Source: Gnetum montanum (lineage: Eukaryota > Streptophyta > Gnetopsida > Gnetales > Gnetaceae). Taken from it: DNA of 64,000 nt. The position numbers and the translations under genes were made by a program. A model generated the notes under the pieces. The model was not told where the DNA came from, made no database searches, and saw only the letters and a program-made list of their open reading frames with translations. The stretch lies in assembly GCA_015680685.1 (NCBI GenBank), contig MNCI01000838.1, positions 64,001 through 128,000 on the forward strand, in the 5' to 3' direction. Within the stretch, counting starts at the first letter, position 1. Each line of letters opens with the position of its first letter. Below are positions 35,937 through 49,080 of this stretch, in pieces.

Positions 35937-38691
35937 GATAGCTGAGATGTCATCTTCCTCAAGGAGATAGCTTCCACCCAATAGGTAAAGTACTCTATGG
36001 TGGTGATAATGAAACTATGCCTTGTGGAGGACTTAGGTGTGATAGGCTCTATGAGGTCTAGTCCCCATCGTTGGAAGGGCCACATGGTTTGTGTTGGGTG
36101 TAGGTCTATAGGTGCTATGTGTATGAGATTTGCATATCTCTAGCATGTGTCACACATCTTAACTTTTGAAAGGTATTCACACTCCATGTGGAGCCAGTAG
36201 TATCCTAGGCATTTGATTTTTGCAGCCATAGCCCTAGGTGCTATGTGTCCACTACAAAGCCCCTCATGCACTTCATTAACTACCTTCTACGCCTGCTCTC
36301 CACCCACACATGCTAGCAATATCCTATTGTAGGAACATCAACACAGGGAGTTATTTCCCATGAGCATGTATTGCTAGGCATGCTTACGGATTGCATCTCT
36401 CTGGGCAGATGTCAATCCACCTAGGGGTTCGCCATGCTATAGGTAAGTTTTAATATTGGCATACCACTCCTAGGTATTTGAGCACTGACAGAGGCCACGT
36501 GTTCTACTTGAATGATAGGCTCTGCACATTTGATAACTGAAGTTGGTAGATTTACCAAGGAGTGTGATGGAATGTTTAACGCAAGGGTAGCTAAGGAATC
36601 TACTATGGTGTTCTCGTTGCGTGGCATGTGTTGCACATCTATGGTCGCAAACTACTTAAGCAAGGTTTTTTCTAGGTCATAGTAGCACTGCAAGTGCGTA
36701 GCCTTGCAGGCGTAGACTTCGGTGATTTGATTCACAACTAGTTGTGAATCTCCCTAGATTACCAAGTGTTGTATGTGCAGTGCTTGGGCAGTTAAGAGGC
36801 CTCTGAGAAACCCTTCATATTATGCCATATTGTTGGTACATGGGAATGCAAAATGATAAGAAAATGGATGCATTTTACCAGAAGGGAACGTGATGATGGC
36901 AGCTACCCCTCATGTGGTTGATGTGCCTTTGAAATGTAAAGTGGCTTTGAGATGTGATGGGACAAATTTGACATTGCTAATGTGCTCATCCAAGAATTTG
37001 GGATCTATGGTTGCCTGATCGTCAACCAACGAGGCTGTGAGTTGGGTCGCTATGGCTTGACCCTTCATCAACGATTAAATTACATAGTGTAAATCGAAGT
37101 CTGTGGTTATTTCCTTCCATTAGGCTATCCTGCTACTTTTGTATAGGTTGTTAGTGATAGCCTGAAGTATATTGCTTTTTCAAATGATGTTGGTTGTACT
37201 GCGGAATAGGTAGTGCCTCCACTTTTTTAGTGCAAACACTAAGACAAGGTAATTCCTCTCCATTTCGTTGTATTTCACCTCATGTGCTATTAGTGCATGG
37301 CTTAGATAATACATCGGTATCTCAGAACCGTCATCTTGTTTCTGACATAGCAATGCTATGATAGATGTGTCAGAGGTCACCAGGTAGATGAAGAAGGGCT
37401 TGTCCCTTCATGGAGAATGCATAGTTTGGAGGTGTGAAAGCTCCTTCTTCAAGTCGTCAAAGGCTTGTTGACATTAGGTTGTCCACTCAAAGTTAACCCC
37501 CTTCTTTAGAAGATGCTACATGAGGTGTAAATTATCAGTCAACCTTTCAAACTATAATTGTACTCTACCTTGCAAACCACGTAGCTCCTTAAGTTTTGTA
37601 GAAGGTGCCAGGTTGATGATGGCCTTGACTTTGTTAGGGTCCACCTGTATTCTAGCCTCTGATACTATGAACCCTAACATGCATCCGATTTTCACCTTGA
37701 AGATGCACTTCTTAGGATTGAGGCATAGGTCATGCATTTGGCAACACTTGAGGACTATTCCTAGGCTGCATGGGTAATCAGCTACCTCCTTGGACTTGAC
37801 GGCTATATCATCCATGTAGTCATTTAATGTTTCTAGGATATAGTCACTAAAGATGTAGGTCATGGCTCGCTGGTAGGTTGCTCCAGCATTCTTGAGCCCG
37901 AAAGGCATCATGATATAGCAGAAGCTACCCCATGGGGTCATGAAGGTTATTGATAGCTGGTGCTCTAGGTTAATGTAGATTTGGTTATATCCAGAGAAAC
38001 CATCCATGAAGGATAGTAGAGCATGACCAACCATGGTTTCAATGAGCTGATCAATGCTTGGGTGTGGGAAGTTGTCCTTGATCGTTGCCTTGTTCATGTC
38101 CTAGAAGTCTATATAGATCCGTATTCCTCCCATTTTCTTCAAAACCATAATAATGTTGAACACCCACTCTAAGTAGCCAACCGTGTGGATGAAACCAGCT
38201 TGGTATAGCTTGGTGATTTCATCCCTCATAGCTAGTGCAATTTTTGGCTTAACTTTGCAAGTCTTCTACTTGATTACCTTCATGCACAGGTCTAGGACAA
38301 TGTTGTGCTAAATCACCTACAAATATAGACCCGAAATATTATTGTACAACCATGTGAAGGCATTAATATTATCTTTCAGGATCTTGGCTATGTTGTTGTC
38401 CATTCGTGCATCCAGGAGGGAGCTAAGGTTCAATGTTTTTATCTTCCCCTTAGACATGGTGATAGGCGTCTCGATGAGAGGGTCCTCAGTCACATCCCTA
38501 GCCTCTAAATCTAGGGATTTAACTAGATGATCGAGCCATTCTGGGAATGCTTCTAAGGTTGCTATGGTGCTAGCTGTGGCCAACCCCCAGTCGATCATGT
38601 TGGGGTTCAACTGTCTCATGAGCTTACCCTATGGACCTGCTAATGTTAAGGGCATGGAGAGGTCGCGATGGATTTCCATCTCTTGCTCGAC
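35937..38691 (-). pseudogene. pol: Element C pol, integrase truncated
   Basis: The exon is set to begin after the acceptor TGTTGGTAG (38700-38692). It reads EQEMEIHRDLS and then DVTEDPLIETPI (about 38480). RT follows with NKATIKDNFPHPSIDQL (38095) and FGLKNAGATYQRAM; the active site is YMDDI (about 37819-37805). The first RNase H is at about 37500-37080 (DTSIIALLCQK), the second at about 36950-36580 with a QHMPRNENT tail, and the integrase zinc region and core (WGLDLIEPITP, 36060-36025) end after KMTSQ at about 35946. The remaining half of integrase is deleted. Many in-frame stops. The domain order and sequence match B, and the copy lies on the opposite strand. Confidence 0.88.
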
Positions 38692-38814
38692 CTACCAACA
38701 TGAGACAAAATCCTGGTTAAGAGGCATCTGTTGGCAGAGATTTTTTATAACAAAAATTTACAAAGTAGTGATGAGATGCAACTTGCAAAGTGTGATGATG
38801 TAAAGATTAAAAGT

Positions 38815-39447
38815 TTTCCATTTTAAGGTCATGGAAGACTACCAAGGTATGAGAGTGTAGAATTGCTAAAAATGTAAAACTATCAATGTAAAAGTGCAAA
38901 GCTATGAAACCGTTAATATGCAAATGTCAATCTACTAATTTAGTGTCATTTTAGACTACCAGATTGTAACATGCAAAATTTTATCATGCAGAATGATGGT
39001 ATGCAAAACAAGAAATGGCAGGTACGAGAAATGCAAAACTGTTAAGACAAACATGTGGACTGCTAACATGAAACTGCCAGAAATTGTGACACTGCCAATG
39101 TGAAAGTGTGAAACTATGGGAAGATGCAAAACCACCCATGTAATTATGAACTACAAATGTAATAGGTCAAGACTACTGGTTTAGGATCTTTTCAAACCGT
39201 TAGAAGTGCAACTACGCTAGGATTTCTAGTTTAAGGTCTTTTCGGACCTATCATGTTGCGGTTGCTAGGATTGCTAGTTTAAGGTCTTTTCAGACCTTTA
39301 GAAGTGCAACTACTCTAGGATTGCTAGTTTAAGGTATTTTCAAACCCATCATGTTGCGATTGCTAGGATTGCTAGTTTAAGGTCTTTTCAAACCTGTCAT
39401 GTTGCGATTGCTAGGATTGCTAGTTTAAGGCCTTTTCAGACCTATAA
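38815..39447 (-). repeat. 48-50-bp hairpin array between pol and antisense gene (C)
   Basis: In plus orientation CTAGTTTAAGG begins at 39226, 39274, 39324, 39372 and 39420 (steps of 48, 50, 48 and 48). Each is followed by a GGTC...GACC-type pair such as GGTCTTTTCAGACC. Looser units reach back to about 38815. It is the mirror of 21018-21410. Confidence 0.88.
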
Positions 39448-39623
39448 CGAAAACAAATATATTCTTTTTTTGTTTTCAGGAAAGCACGAAGCTGACTCGA
39501 AGCGTGTCAAGGGTTTAATGCTAATAGTGCTATGATGTCATGGTGAGCATGCTACACTATACGACACGCTCTGCATTAATTAGAGAGGGAGGGCAGCAAG
39601 TTTTCCCATCTTGCCATCATGGC

Positions 39624-39631
39624 CATAAATA
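39624..39631 (+). promoter_or_regulatory. TATA-like box of the antisense gene (C)
   Basis: CATAAATA, within GCCATAAATAGGGATTAAG, stands about 158 bp before the ATG at 39782 and aligns with GCTATAAAAAGGGATTAAG in B. The first T of TATA is altered here by a single T to C change. Confidence 0.6.
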
Positions 39632-39781
39632 GGGATTAAGCCTTGAGAATTTTGGCATTTTTACGTTAAGAGCGCAGAGCCCACATCGGAGCACAAGGCA
39701 ACTTTGGAGCATGGAGCAATTATGATAGCAGCTAGTGAGGTGAGTTTTTACAGTGAAAAGTGTACATCTGTAATTAGGACA

Positions 39782-42700
39782 ATGGCTCCTAAGACTCATT
39801 TGGCACTTGCAAAGGTTAAGGAGGCGAAGAAGACCCTAGGGTGCATGAAACAAGCACACGTTGCGGTGCGGAGAAGCACACTATTGACCCAATAGGTTAC
39901 GCTTCCTCTACCTTTTCTTTGTATTTTCTATTATTTGCGACTTTTGTTTTGCATCCTATTCACTTTGCATCCATTCTTAGTTACTTGTGTTTTCTGTTGT
40001 CATACCATTTTGACCCTTGCATTTCCATTATCGTCGTTTCGCTCTTTGTAGATGCATGAACGTTGCATCATTGTTTCATGCAAGGCCACTTAAACTACCA
40101 TCGCCACAGTTGTCATAACTATAGGGGCTCATGCAGTTTAGGTTTCTTGTTCTTCGAATGGCGTAACGTAGAACCCTTAGAAGGGCTAGGCCACATGTGA
40201 TGTGACAATGCGACACGTGTTTCGCTAGGGCATGGTGTCCATTGTTTAGTTGTTATGCTAGGCTACTTGCATGTTGTTGCTATGCTAGGCTTTTACACCC
40301 TTTCTATGCTATGTGTGGGTAGATGGTTATGTTACGCTATACATATGAACCATTAGGTGCTATTATATTACCCTTAGATATGATGCTATCATTTTGCAAA
40401 TTATGTTGTGCAAGGCTAGGTTGAGACCTAGGCTGATTGTTTTGGAAGTTAGAGGGGTCCTATGTCATGTGAGCAGACTTTTGGCTAATGCTCCTCCTTC
40501 CCATATATGTATGGGGAACTGAGGGATCTAGTTCAGGCCAGGGACATAGGACTTCTTGAAATTCCTCCTAGACCACTTCAGCATGATCATTTGGTCCTCC
40601 CTAGAGGAGGAGGAGGTAGCCATCGTTACGAAGTCCATTTTCCTATGGAAAGCCGAGGCATCTTGAGGTTCTTGATTGATGGGGCAATCACAAGCAAGTG
40701 GGGAGAAGGATCTAGCAAGTTCCCAACAGGGTTAAGGTGCTTGGCCTGGATCTGGGAGATGATCAAGTACAACTTCTACCACCACCTCAACACATTGTTC
40801 CTTGCACATTTTATGATAACATGCTTTCAGAACCATCAAGCAATTATCTACATTATTGGTGGATGAGTTTTATAACTTTTTTCTACTATGTTTTTGCAAT
40901 GTTGGCCATGGTGGCCTAATGCTAATAGTATGCATTTTCTACCAGGTTCTTCCTTGACAAGAATGGTGTTCATCACCTATCAAATCTACTAGCCACAGCA
41001 CAACTAGCCCTACAAGAGTTTTCTTCTACTAAGAAGCTGTAGGTAGGCGTGATTTGTCAATGTGGGGGTGAATATCACACCTACCCAGGCATGTATTTTC
41101 CCCTCTACAATCAATGCAAGGGGCAGGGCTGGTTGGACAAGGAGTGAGCAAAACCCTTCAATCCGATCATGGTTGACCAAGTTCTAGTTGAACTATCATA
41201 GTTTCCCACTACCATACTAACCTGGTAGGTTGAGTGCTATGTGTCATATGTTTAAATGTCTTTGAAAATTTTGAATTTCCTACATCTTTGTGCTAAACAT
41301 TTTGTGAACCTATTGTAGGGGTAAAGAAGCCTAAGGAGGTGACGGTGGTAACCACTGAGGCACAAGGGATGAACATCTACTTCAAGTATGGGAAAGTAGA
41401 GAAGAGCCAGCACTAGCTAAATAGTGGGGCCTCAGACACTCTACTCTAGAACATCGAAAAGGTGGGGCTGCTAGAACTATTCCTGGACCAGAATCTGAAC
41501 ATTCCTATGGTCAAGATGCTCACCTTGGTCGAATCCTTTTCTGACAAGGTGGGTCGTTTTCACCTACATGTGCATGTCATGCAAGTGGTCATTGAAATCA
41601 ATGAAAAGCTATTTGTGGATCTATTCAGCGTCCCTACCAAAGGCATTTTGGTCGGGTAAAAATCCAAGATGGAGTTGACGTTTCAGAAGAAGGACCTCCA
41701 GGAGTGGCTAAGGCTCGTCAAGGAGCATAAGGGGCTCCCTATGGAGAAACTCAAGGAAGGACCCACCAAGGAGTTCTACTGTATCTTTTGTGCTCATGCA
41801 TTCCCCCAGTTGCTTACCCAGGGGAAGGTCCTGGGGCTTGAGCAGGCCTGGATAATGCCTGAGGTCATGGAGGAGGGGACTTGTTACAACTGCGCTGAGT
41901 CTCTATGTAAAGGCTTGTGGGCTGAGATCTTTGGGCACTATGCGAAAATGGAGTCCCGTTTCAACATCCACTATGCCTTTTATATAGGCTTCCTTAAGAA
42001 TTTCATGGATTTCCTGGTGGTTTTGGAGAGAGGAAACTAGGTCTTGCAGAATCGCAACTAGATTTCCAAACCCTAGATTTGCCAGGTCGTTCATACCATT
42101 TGAGCCCAGGATCCCCCAAAAATAGTTGGGGAGTCATTTTCTGTAAAGACTAAGGATCGGGTGGCCTGCAATGTTCATGGCCAAGACAGTGTAGGAGAGA
42201 CACCACCCACCATGGATGGTAGCATATCTTGGGGTGAACATTTCATAGCTGAAATGGTGGCCAGTGAATTTTAGTGGAAGAGGCCTCTCCCAGCCCTTCA
42301 CGTGGAGGAGGAGAAGGGGCAAATACTATGGCCTAAACTACAGAGGACGTGACCTCCTATTGGTAAGTGCTTTCATTCAATACTTACTTTTTTGTTGTCT
42401 GCTATGCTATGCTATGCTAGATGGCATAGCATAGCATAACATTTGCCTTAGGCTACTTGCTTTGAACTAATGCCAATGGGTTTGAATATTAGAAGAAAGA
42501 GAAGAAGAAGAAGCAGGTGATGAAGAGGTGTCAACCCCTAAGGCAGGGACGATGAATAAGGACACGAAGGCCCTAGTTTTGGAGATATGAGCTCTAGTTA
42601 AGAAGAAGGAAGCTCCTACGACTAAGGCAAGGGCTCTCATCATTAGGGAGAATCCTCCTACTGAGGAGTCCCCCTTGAATAAACAAGATGCTAGTCTCCT

Positions 42701-44158
42701 CAAACAAAAAGCACTAGTGCATGAAGAGGAGGTTCATAGGGACTTGGGAGGAACTTCTGGCTAGGCCTCCGCCATCAAAGAGTGACCGCAACTAGATGTT
42801 GGTGAGTTTGGCAATATGTCTGTCTTGTCGTAGTCCATTTTGGTCATTGCTAATGTGTTTGGGGTATGCGACAGATGCTACTGTTGATGCCACAGGGACC
42901 ACTCCAGTTCACACCGGGCCTTGGGTAGGAAATCCCTAACAAATTCATGTTTATGTAGGGGATTGTTGATGACATGATTAAGCACCTTCAGCAGGTGAAC
43001 CGTAAATCAGATCAGTAGTAGTGTTATCCGTTCTCGTGATGCTATGCTAAAGTTTCTTGCGTTTTCTACTTGTGCTATGCTAATATGACTAGTGTATTCT
43101 TTGTATCATGGTATCCTCTCAACTCAAATGGGATCCAACATGACCTTTGAAAGTTGGTGTTGTGTCCACATTCCCACCGGAAGTGATCGAGGTGTCTCAT
43201 CGTGCATACGATGAGGTTTGCAAATGTGCTTTGCACTCGGTGTGCTCCCTATGGGAGTGCAAGCATACCAACGAGCTATGGAAATGAGCCCAAAAGGCAT
43301 AACAAAGGGAGGCTGACCTTAGGACTGAGGTGGAGGACCTTAAGTTAAGGAATGAGTTCCTTCTATCCTACAAAACTAACAACGAGGACTGGCACACCAT
43401 AGTGGTAGACCACGCCAGGTTTTGGATAGTTGCGCACTAAAATGTTGAGACTACCCATGAACTAATAGAGCAGTGGATGCAAATGGACCTACTAGACTAG
43501 AAGTGTCAAGATCTAAAAGACCTTAGTGCCAAAATTTTCAAATGGGGGTAGACCCAAAGAAACCATAAGCATATGTATAAATAGGAAAATGCCACCCATC
43601 GCAAGTTATATGAAGATGCTGTTGTGGAGGTATTTATGTATGAAGTGTTCATAAATTCCATTGACGCTTCTGAGGCTTACACCATGTTGAAAGGGTAGGT
43701 CAAGGTGACGAGAGCTCCTAACCCAAAGGTGACCCTTTGCATAGGAGAGGTTACGGTTGTCCCCTATGCTTTGGGGCCACCACGGTGGACACCCATCGAA
43801 AGGGGGAGAGCTGCCACAGTAGATTCTACACCAGACAGAAGGCATTGGGTAGATATCATGACATAGGAGGTCTAGCGTCATCTCAGGCTTGGCTTAGGCT
43901 AGATACCTTTCGAGATAGATGCAGGACCTCCTCAGGTTAGTTTCATTCTACTGTGTTAATGTTTATGTGCTATTGTAGTTTGTGTTTGTTGGCCTTATTG
44001 ACCACTTTACCCCTACAATGCAAGCTTCAAGTGATGGTGCTGCACTCATAGAGGGAGGGAATGAAGAGCCAGCGAGGGACAAAGCAGCGGAAGACAATGT
44101 GAAGGGAGATGATGTAAGAACGAATGGTGAAGATGATGCAACCAGAAATGACCCATGA
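39782..44158 (+). pseudogene. Antisense gene of element C (about seven exons)
   Basis: This is the mirror copy of 16257-20660. Exons: 39782 to about 39893 (MAPKTHLALAKVKEAKKTLG); 40414-40858 (RPRLIVLEVRGVLCHV and MIIWSSLEEEE, one frameshift near 40640); about 40946-41210 (GVICQCGGEYHTYPGMY); 41318 to about 42035 (EVTVVTTEAQG, LFSVPTKGILVG, LTFQKKDLQEWL, CYNCAESLCKGL); about 42490-42800 (acidic E/K-rich linker); about 43115-43935 (READLRTEVEDLKLRNE, heptad-like; NHKHMYK); and 44018-44158 (ends ATRNDP-stop). It carries several stops. In B the same stop context TGATAGCATGGGATTTT follows. A predicted product of roughly 900 residues has no catalytic motif I can recognise. It is antisense to pol and gag-pro of C and nested between them. 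Confidence 0.8.
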
Positions 44159-44329
44159 TAGCATGGGATTTTCTCTTTTTTTTGAAAATTTAAAATTTTG
44201 GAAATTTTGTGTAATGAATTTTGTAAACATTGAAAGACAACCATTTTGGATGAAGCAAGAAGATTTTTCACAAATTTGCATATTGCATACATGCATTTTT
44301 CATAGAATGTTTATGCTTTCATGTGCTAT

Positions 44330-44545
44330 TTTTAGGCCATTTTAGGCCATTGCTAGTTTTAGGCTATTTTAGGCCATCGCGTAATATGCCAAAGGGATGA
44401 TGCATCAATGACTTGAACAAAAGCTAACCAGTGACTTGTGCTAGTTTTAGGCCATTTTGGGTCATAGCATAGCATTGCTAGTTTTAGGCCATTTTGGGTC
44501 ATTGCGTATCGCTAGTTTTAGGCCATTTCGAGCCATAATGTTAAA
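44330..44545 (-). repeat. Hairpin array between antisense gene and gag-pro (C)
   Basis: In plus orientation GCTAGTTTTAGGC starts at 44352, 44440, 44477 and 44511, each followed by ATTTTGGGTC or ATTTTAGGCC type text. It is the mirror of 15974-16090 and ends about 40 bp before the gag-pro stop. Confidence 0.82.
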
Positions 44546-44583
44546 GCATATGAGTAGTGTGTGGGCAGGAAGCAGTGGGGTTG

Positions 44584-47500
44584 CTACACTAGGTGATGCT
44601 GCTTCTTGACCCAACATGGCTTGAATGAGACATAAGATCGAGGCACTCTACTAGGGCCTTCGTCCACGTCATCGCTTCCCCCTAGAAGGGCAACTCAGTC
44701 CATACATTTTTGTTTAGGGGATCAACTTGTTGAGCTAACCCCTCTATCAGGTAATCAGTGTAGGTTGCAATAGATGCTTCATTCTCAAAAGTTATAACTT
44801 ATGAGCCTTCTTCCACGCCTATGTTGTGGATCGCTTGCATTGCTATTTTGTCACCATGGATCATCACTTCTCTACCTGCGTAAGGCAAGTGGATCTCCTA
44901 GTGTATGGGCAAGGAGATAGCCCTAAGTTGTGATAACCATGATCTCCCCAAGGTCAGGTTAAACCTAGGCATCTCCTCAACCACAATGAACATTGCATCT
45001 GTGGGGAGCTGGTCCCCTACTACGATGTTTATGTGAACGGTGCCCTTTACCATGACTCGTGCCCCATTGAACAACCTTAGGCATGACATTGTTATGGGCT
45101 TGACATGGTCAACCAATCCCAGCTTGTCTACAATGGGGAAAGGGACGACATTCGTGGTAACCCGATCATCAATGTGTATCCTTCGAATCCAGTGTTGATC
45201 AACCCAAATTATGATGAACAGGGATGACGTGGTCACCTAACCCTTCCTAGGGTCTTCCCTAATGGCATCGTCATAGAAGGTTAGTGGAGGCTATTCTGGC
45301 CCTACAGGTGCAGAGGGAAGCATGACTAAGTAGATCACTTCCTCCTTCGCTAGCATGTCTTCATTGACTAGAGTCACTGTCAACATGTGGATCAAAGCCT
45401 TGCAGTGTGGAGTAGATGTCATGGTCAAGTCATACAAGCTCACCGTAGTATTCTTTTGCTTTAGAGCTTGTTTGACCTATGTGAGGGAATCTAAGAGGTC
45501 TTGGCTACCTCCTAGTTTGATGCCTTCCTCCTCTTCTATTCGTCCTAGAAGATGAATTTCTCGAGGAGAAGCAACCTCAAATCTAGGCTCAGATCCTTGT
45601 TGGCAGAGTGATGTAGGCTATGTCATCATGTCAACCTTTGTCTTTGGTACAAATGCAAGGGTGAGGACGTAGGCTTGGGAGTACCTAGGATAGTACCTTC
45701 CTTAGATGTCTCACCTATGAAGTGGACTTCTCTCCTTGCAGGACGAGAAGGCTGCTCAGTTGTTTCGCATGAGACAGGGGCCATCAAGAACATCAGCCCC
45801 CTGATGACGAATGGGGCTAGAGGTGTTAGCGAGCAGGACCGCGTGGCCCTGTCGATAGATGGCATGAAAGTGGATGCCCATGGTGGAACTTTTAGGATGA
45901 AAGGTTTTTGTGAGCTTTGATTAGCCACTCATGGTACTGGTGCACTGCACTAAGGTACATGGATTACAAATGGCTTCTGGGGTGGCCTAGGATCACTGTC
46001 GATGCTAATGGTGTTGATTACATGATCGACATTGTTGGCGTTGAGCGGGTCTATGTAGACATACATAGATTGGTTTTCAAGGCATACTGGGTTACTTTCA
46101 TCCAACACCAATTTTCCCTGGTTGATTAATCTCGGGATGTCATCCTGTAATGCTAGGCAATAATTCATGTTGTGATCACACTATTGGTGGTATTCACAAA
46201 ATCTTTCTAGCCTGAAACCCCTAGGAACTGGAGGCTCATTGGGTAGGGCCAAAGAGAGGTTCCTAAGGAGCTTGTAGTAATGTTGATGTTTCATGGTTGC
46301 TTCTTCTAACATTTTTTTGTGTCAAATGTATCCCACTACCAACAGTTGCTTTAGAAGTTCCAAAGGCTTAAGAGTTAGTGGGGTGTACTTTGAGCGGTCT
46401 TTGCACTCAAAGTTGGGCTTGGGTTGTGTAGATGTTTCAAGTGTAGTTACAGTAGGTTGCAGCACATGGCCTAGTTTGGATGCAGGGTTAGCCGCAAGTG
46501 TGGCTAGTTTCTTGCTATTCTTGCTACCATTGTTGCTAGGTTTGGGCTTGGCCTCAGCTATCATAGTGGCCATTGTGGTTGTTGGGGCTTTACCATTTTC
46601 CTTCTTTACAAAGGTATTCTTGTAAGCGATGTAGGTCAGGTCTTTACTCGCCTCGGCCATGTCTTGTATGCTCTTAGTTTGAGTAAAATCCTGACTAAGA
46701 GAGTGAGGAGTGAGGTAATATAGTTTGGACTTGATGAAGTCATTCACTACACCCTTAAAGATGGCCAGCAGGTGGGCCTCTGTGATGGGCTCATGGATCT
46801 CATTAAGGGTTGCGCTCCAATGCTGGATGAACTTTTGGACTGGCTCTAGGGGGTCTTGCTTCACATCCATCAACTGGTCCAGTGTGGTTTCTGGCTTCAA
46901 GTTCTACTTGAAGCATGTCACAAACTAGGTCAGTAACTCTTCCAAAGTTGAAATGGATGAGCATGGAAATGCATGATACCAATCCAAGGCTTTCCCAACT
47001 AGGGACATGAAAAATACATGAATGATCATGTGCAAGCATTGCTATAGTAGTAGAGACTCAGATCTGAAGGTGACAAGATGTGCATTGGGATCTCCCTCGC
47101 CATCGTTCTTCGTGAAATGTAGGAGAGACATCCCTGGGGGTAGCATCAAAGTAGGGATTGCAAGGTTGATAGGGTCATCCTGGTAAAAGTCCATGACTTG
47201 TACTATGTTAGACCCAGTAGCTTTGAGGTGTTTTATTTCCTCAGTGAGGGTCTAGATGAGTTGAAATGCTTGGTCCAGACCCGATGACGTTGTAGATGGT
47301 TGGGGTGCTACGGAGGATGTTCCTGCATGTGGTATGGTGGGGGTGGTGGTGTGATCCATTGGCTGTACCATTTGAATGATCCCTGAAAGCGGTGTTGCTT
47401 GTGTTGCCCACCACCTGGTAGGTGGTGTTGTTAAGGCAGTGACTGTAGTTTGGACTACAGGATAGACTACTTGTATCATCAGCAGCGTAGACCATAGCCC

Positions 47501-48420
47501 TGTGTTAGGCTGTGCCAACTGTGAGGCTTGGTGTGTTTGAAAGTGCATGTAGTGAGACATCTGTGATGGTTGTGGGGTAGGTAAAGAAGCAAATGGGGCC
47601 CACCATGTGGATGGGCCAAGGCCCGCCACAGTGGGTAGAACAAATGTGAATGTAGAAATAGAGATAGATGTCACGTATGTTTGTGAAGTAGTTATGGTAT
47701 GCACATGTGGTAGGGTAGCCATGGTTGGTGTATTACGTGCTATAGGAATAGACTACTGAACAGCCTGCAAAGGGATAGTGGCTGCAAAAGGGATAGGCAA
47801 AACAGGCAAGAGCAAGCATTGAAATGTTACAGGATTGGCATGGCTACCCATAGCAGCTATAGTCACGGGTTGCGAAATCGTAGGTGTAATTACAAAGGGA
47901 GCGGTAATAGACGACGACTTGGCCCAGAAGGACTGGGTAGGACGGATAGGAGTAGGGTTGATTAGACCTCCCTCATCCGATTGGGATCGAGTTCCTCTTG
48001 TCTATCCTGGAAGGTGTCATCTTGGTTGGACGTTGTGTCCTATTGCTTTCTAAGCCTAGCCAACTAGATTATTTGGTCTAGAAGCCTTTGGTACACTTGT
48101 GCTAAAGGTAAAGAAATGTCAGGAGTAGGAACAAATTCCTTCCCATTGCAGTAAACGAACTCGAAGCTATGTTTATCCTTGAGTTTGTGTACGTCCAAGG
48201 GTAGATTGGCCTACACCTTTGCATAGAGAAAACTGTAAGTTGATGTTGCTGGGCCAATCCCTTAGGTCCCCAATTTTGGATTTTGAGAGATTGGCATGTT
48301 TCCAGTGTCAGGTTCAGTGGTTGTTCAGCACCAATTGTGCCTTGAACTATGATGGGAACTTCAACGTTGAAAGGAACTTCCACATTCAAGGCATTGGTAG
48401 CAGGAGTTGAAAACAGCCAT
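44584..48420 (-). pseudogene. gag-pro: Element C gag-pro (decayed)
   Basis: The start ATGGCTG at 48420 is at the position of the B and F starts, but the frame shifts within a few codons. The text continues NVEVPFNVEVP (about 48389). Gag core follows: LPVVVHPALE region to LDQLMDVKQDPLEPVQKF (46895-46830) and FIKSKLYYL (46745); a zinc-knuckle-like region near 46190; a linker; protease HIDDRVTTNVV (about 45179-45147, D-D-R instead of D-S/T-G); and LTLGRSWLSQLRAIS (44970-44920). The tail YVSFKPCWVKKQHHLV stops at 44584. It is the counterpart of 12019-15852, with stops distributed through it. The third residue of the protease triad is also changed (G to R). Confidence 0.85.
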
Positions 48421-49055
48421 TGTAAGCTAAGTAGTTTTACAAAAAAGTGTAAAAAAGTGCAAAAAGAACAAAGAGACTGAAAGGTAATAAAAAGAAGGCT
48501 TTACATCTTGCTGGATTTTCAAGGAACTGTTGAGGTGACCCATCTGCATCACACAAAGCATAAAAAACTGCAAAAGGGTGTCACATTTATGCTAGTGTGT
48601 GATGGGGTACAGAGCGCATGCAAGACTACCATAAGATAGGTTTAGCTAACTAGAAAAGGCTTTGTGTCTTGCAGGGTTCCCAAGGAACTATTGAAGCAAT
48701 TGATCTGTACCATGCACGATGGGTTACAGAACACATGCAAGACCATGAGGCAGGGAAGATAAGTAGCGAACAAGCAAGCTTTATGTCTCATGGGGCTCCA
48801 GAGGAACGGTTGAGATGATCGACCTATACCATGCACAATGGGGTACAGAACACATGCAAGACTACCATAAAATAGGCTAGTTAACTAGAAATCGGAGGCC
48901 TTGTGTTCTGTAGGGCTCCCAAGGAATTGTTGAAGTGATCGATATGCACCGCACAAAGTGCAAACAACCGCGAAAGGATGTCATATTTACGCTTATGTGT
49001 ATCAAGGTGCAGAAGCCTCACAGAACTACCGTGACACGTAGAAAAGGCAGCAAAA
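48421..49055 (-). repeat. Leader tandem repeats of element C (5'UTR)
   Basis: At least four units containing GGGGTACAGAACACATGCAAGAC or close forms occur at 48600, 48720, 48840 and about 49010, a step of about 120-125 bp. They are the reverse complement of the F leader repeats. Confidence 0.78.
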
Positions 49056-49074
49056 GGCCCTCCTTCTAGCACTA
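49056..49074 (-). promoter_or_regulatory. Primer binding site of element C
   Basis: On the minus strand TAGTGCTAGAAGGAGGGCC, the decayed form of TGGCGCTAGAAGGAGGGCC, lies 6 bases from the LTR end at 49081. Confidence 0.75.
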
Positions 49075-49080
49075 GAAAAC

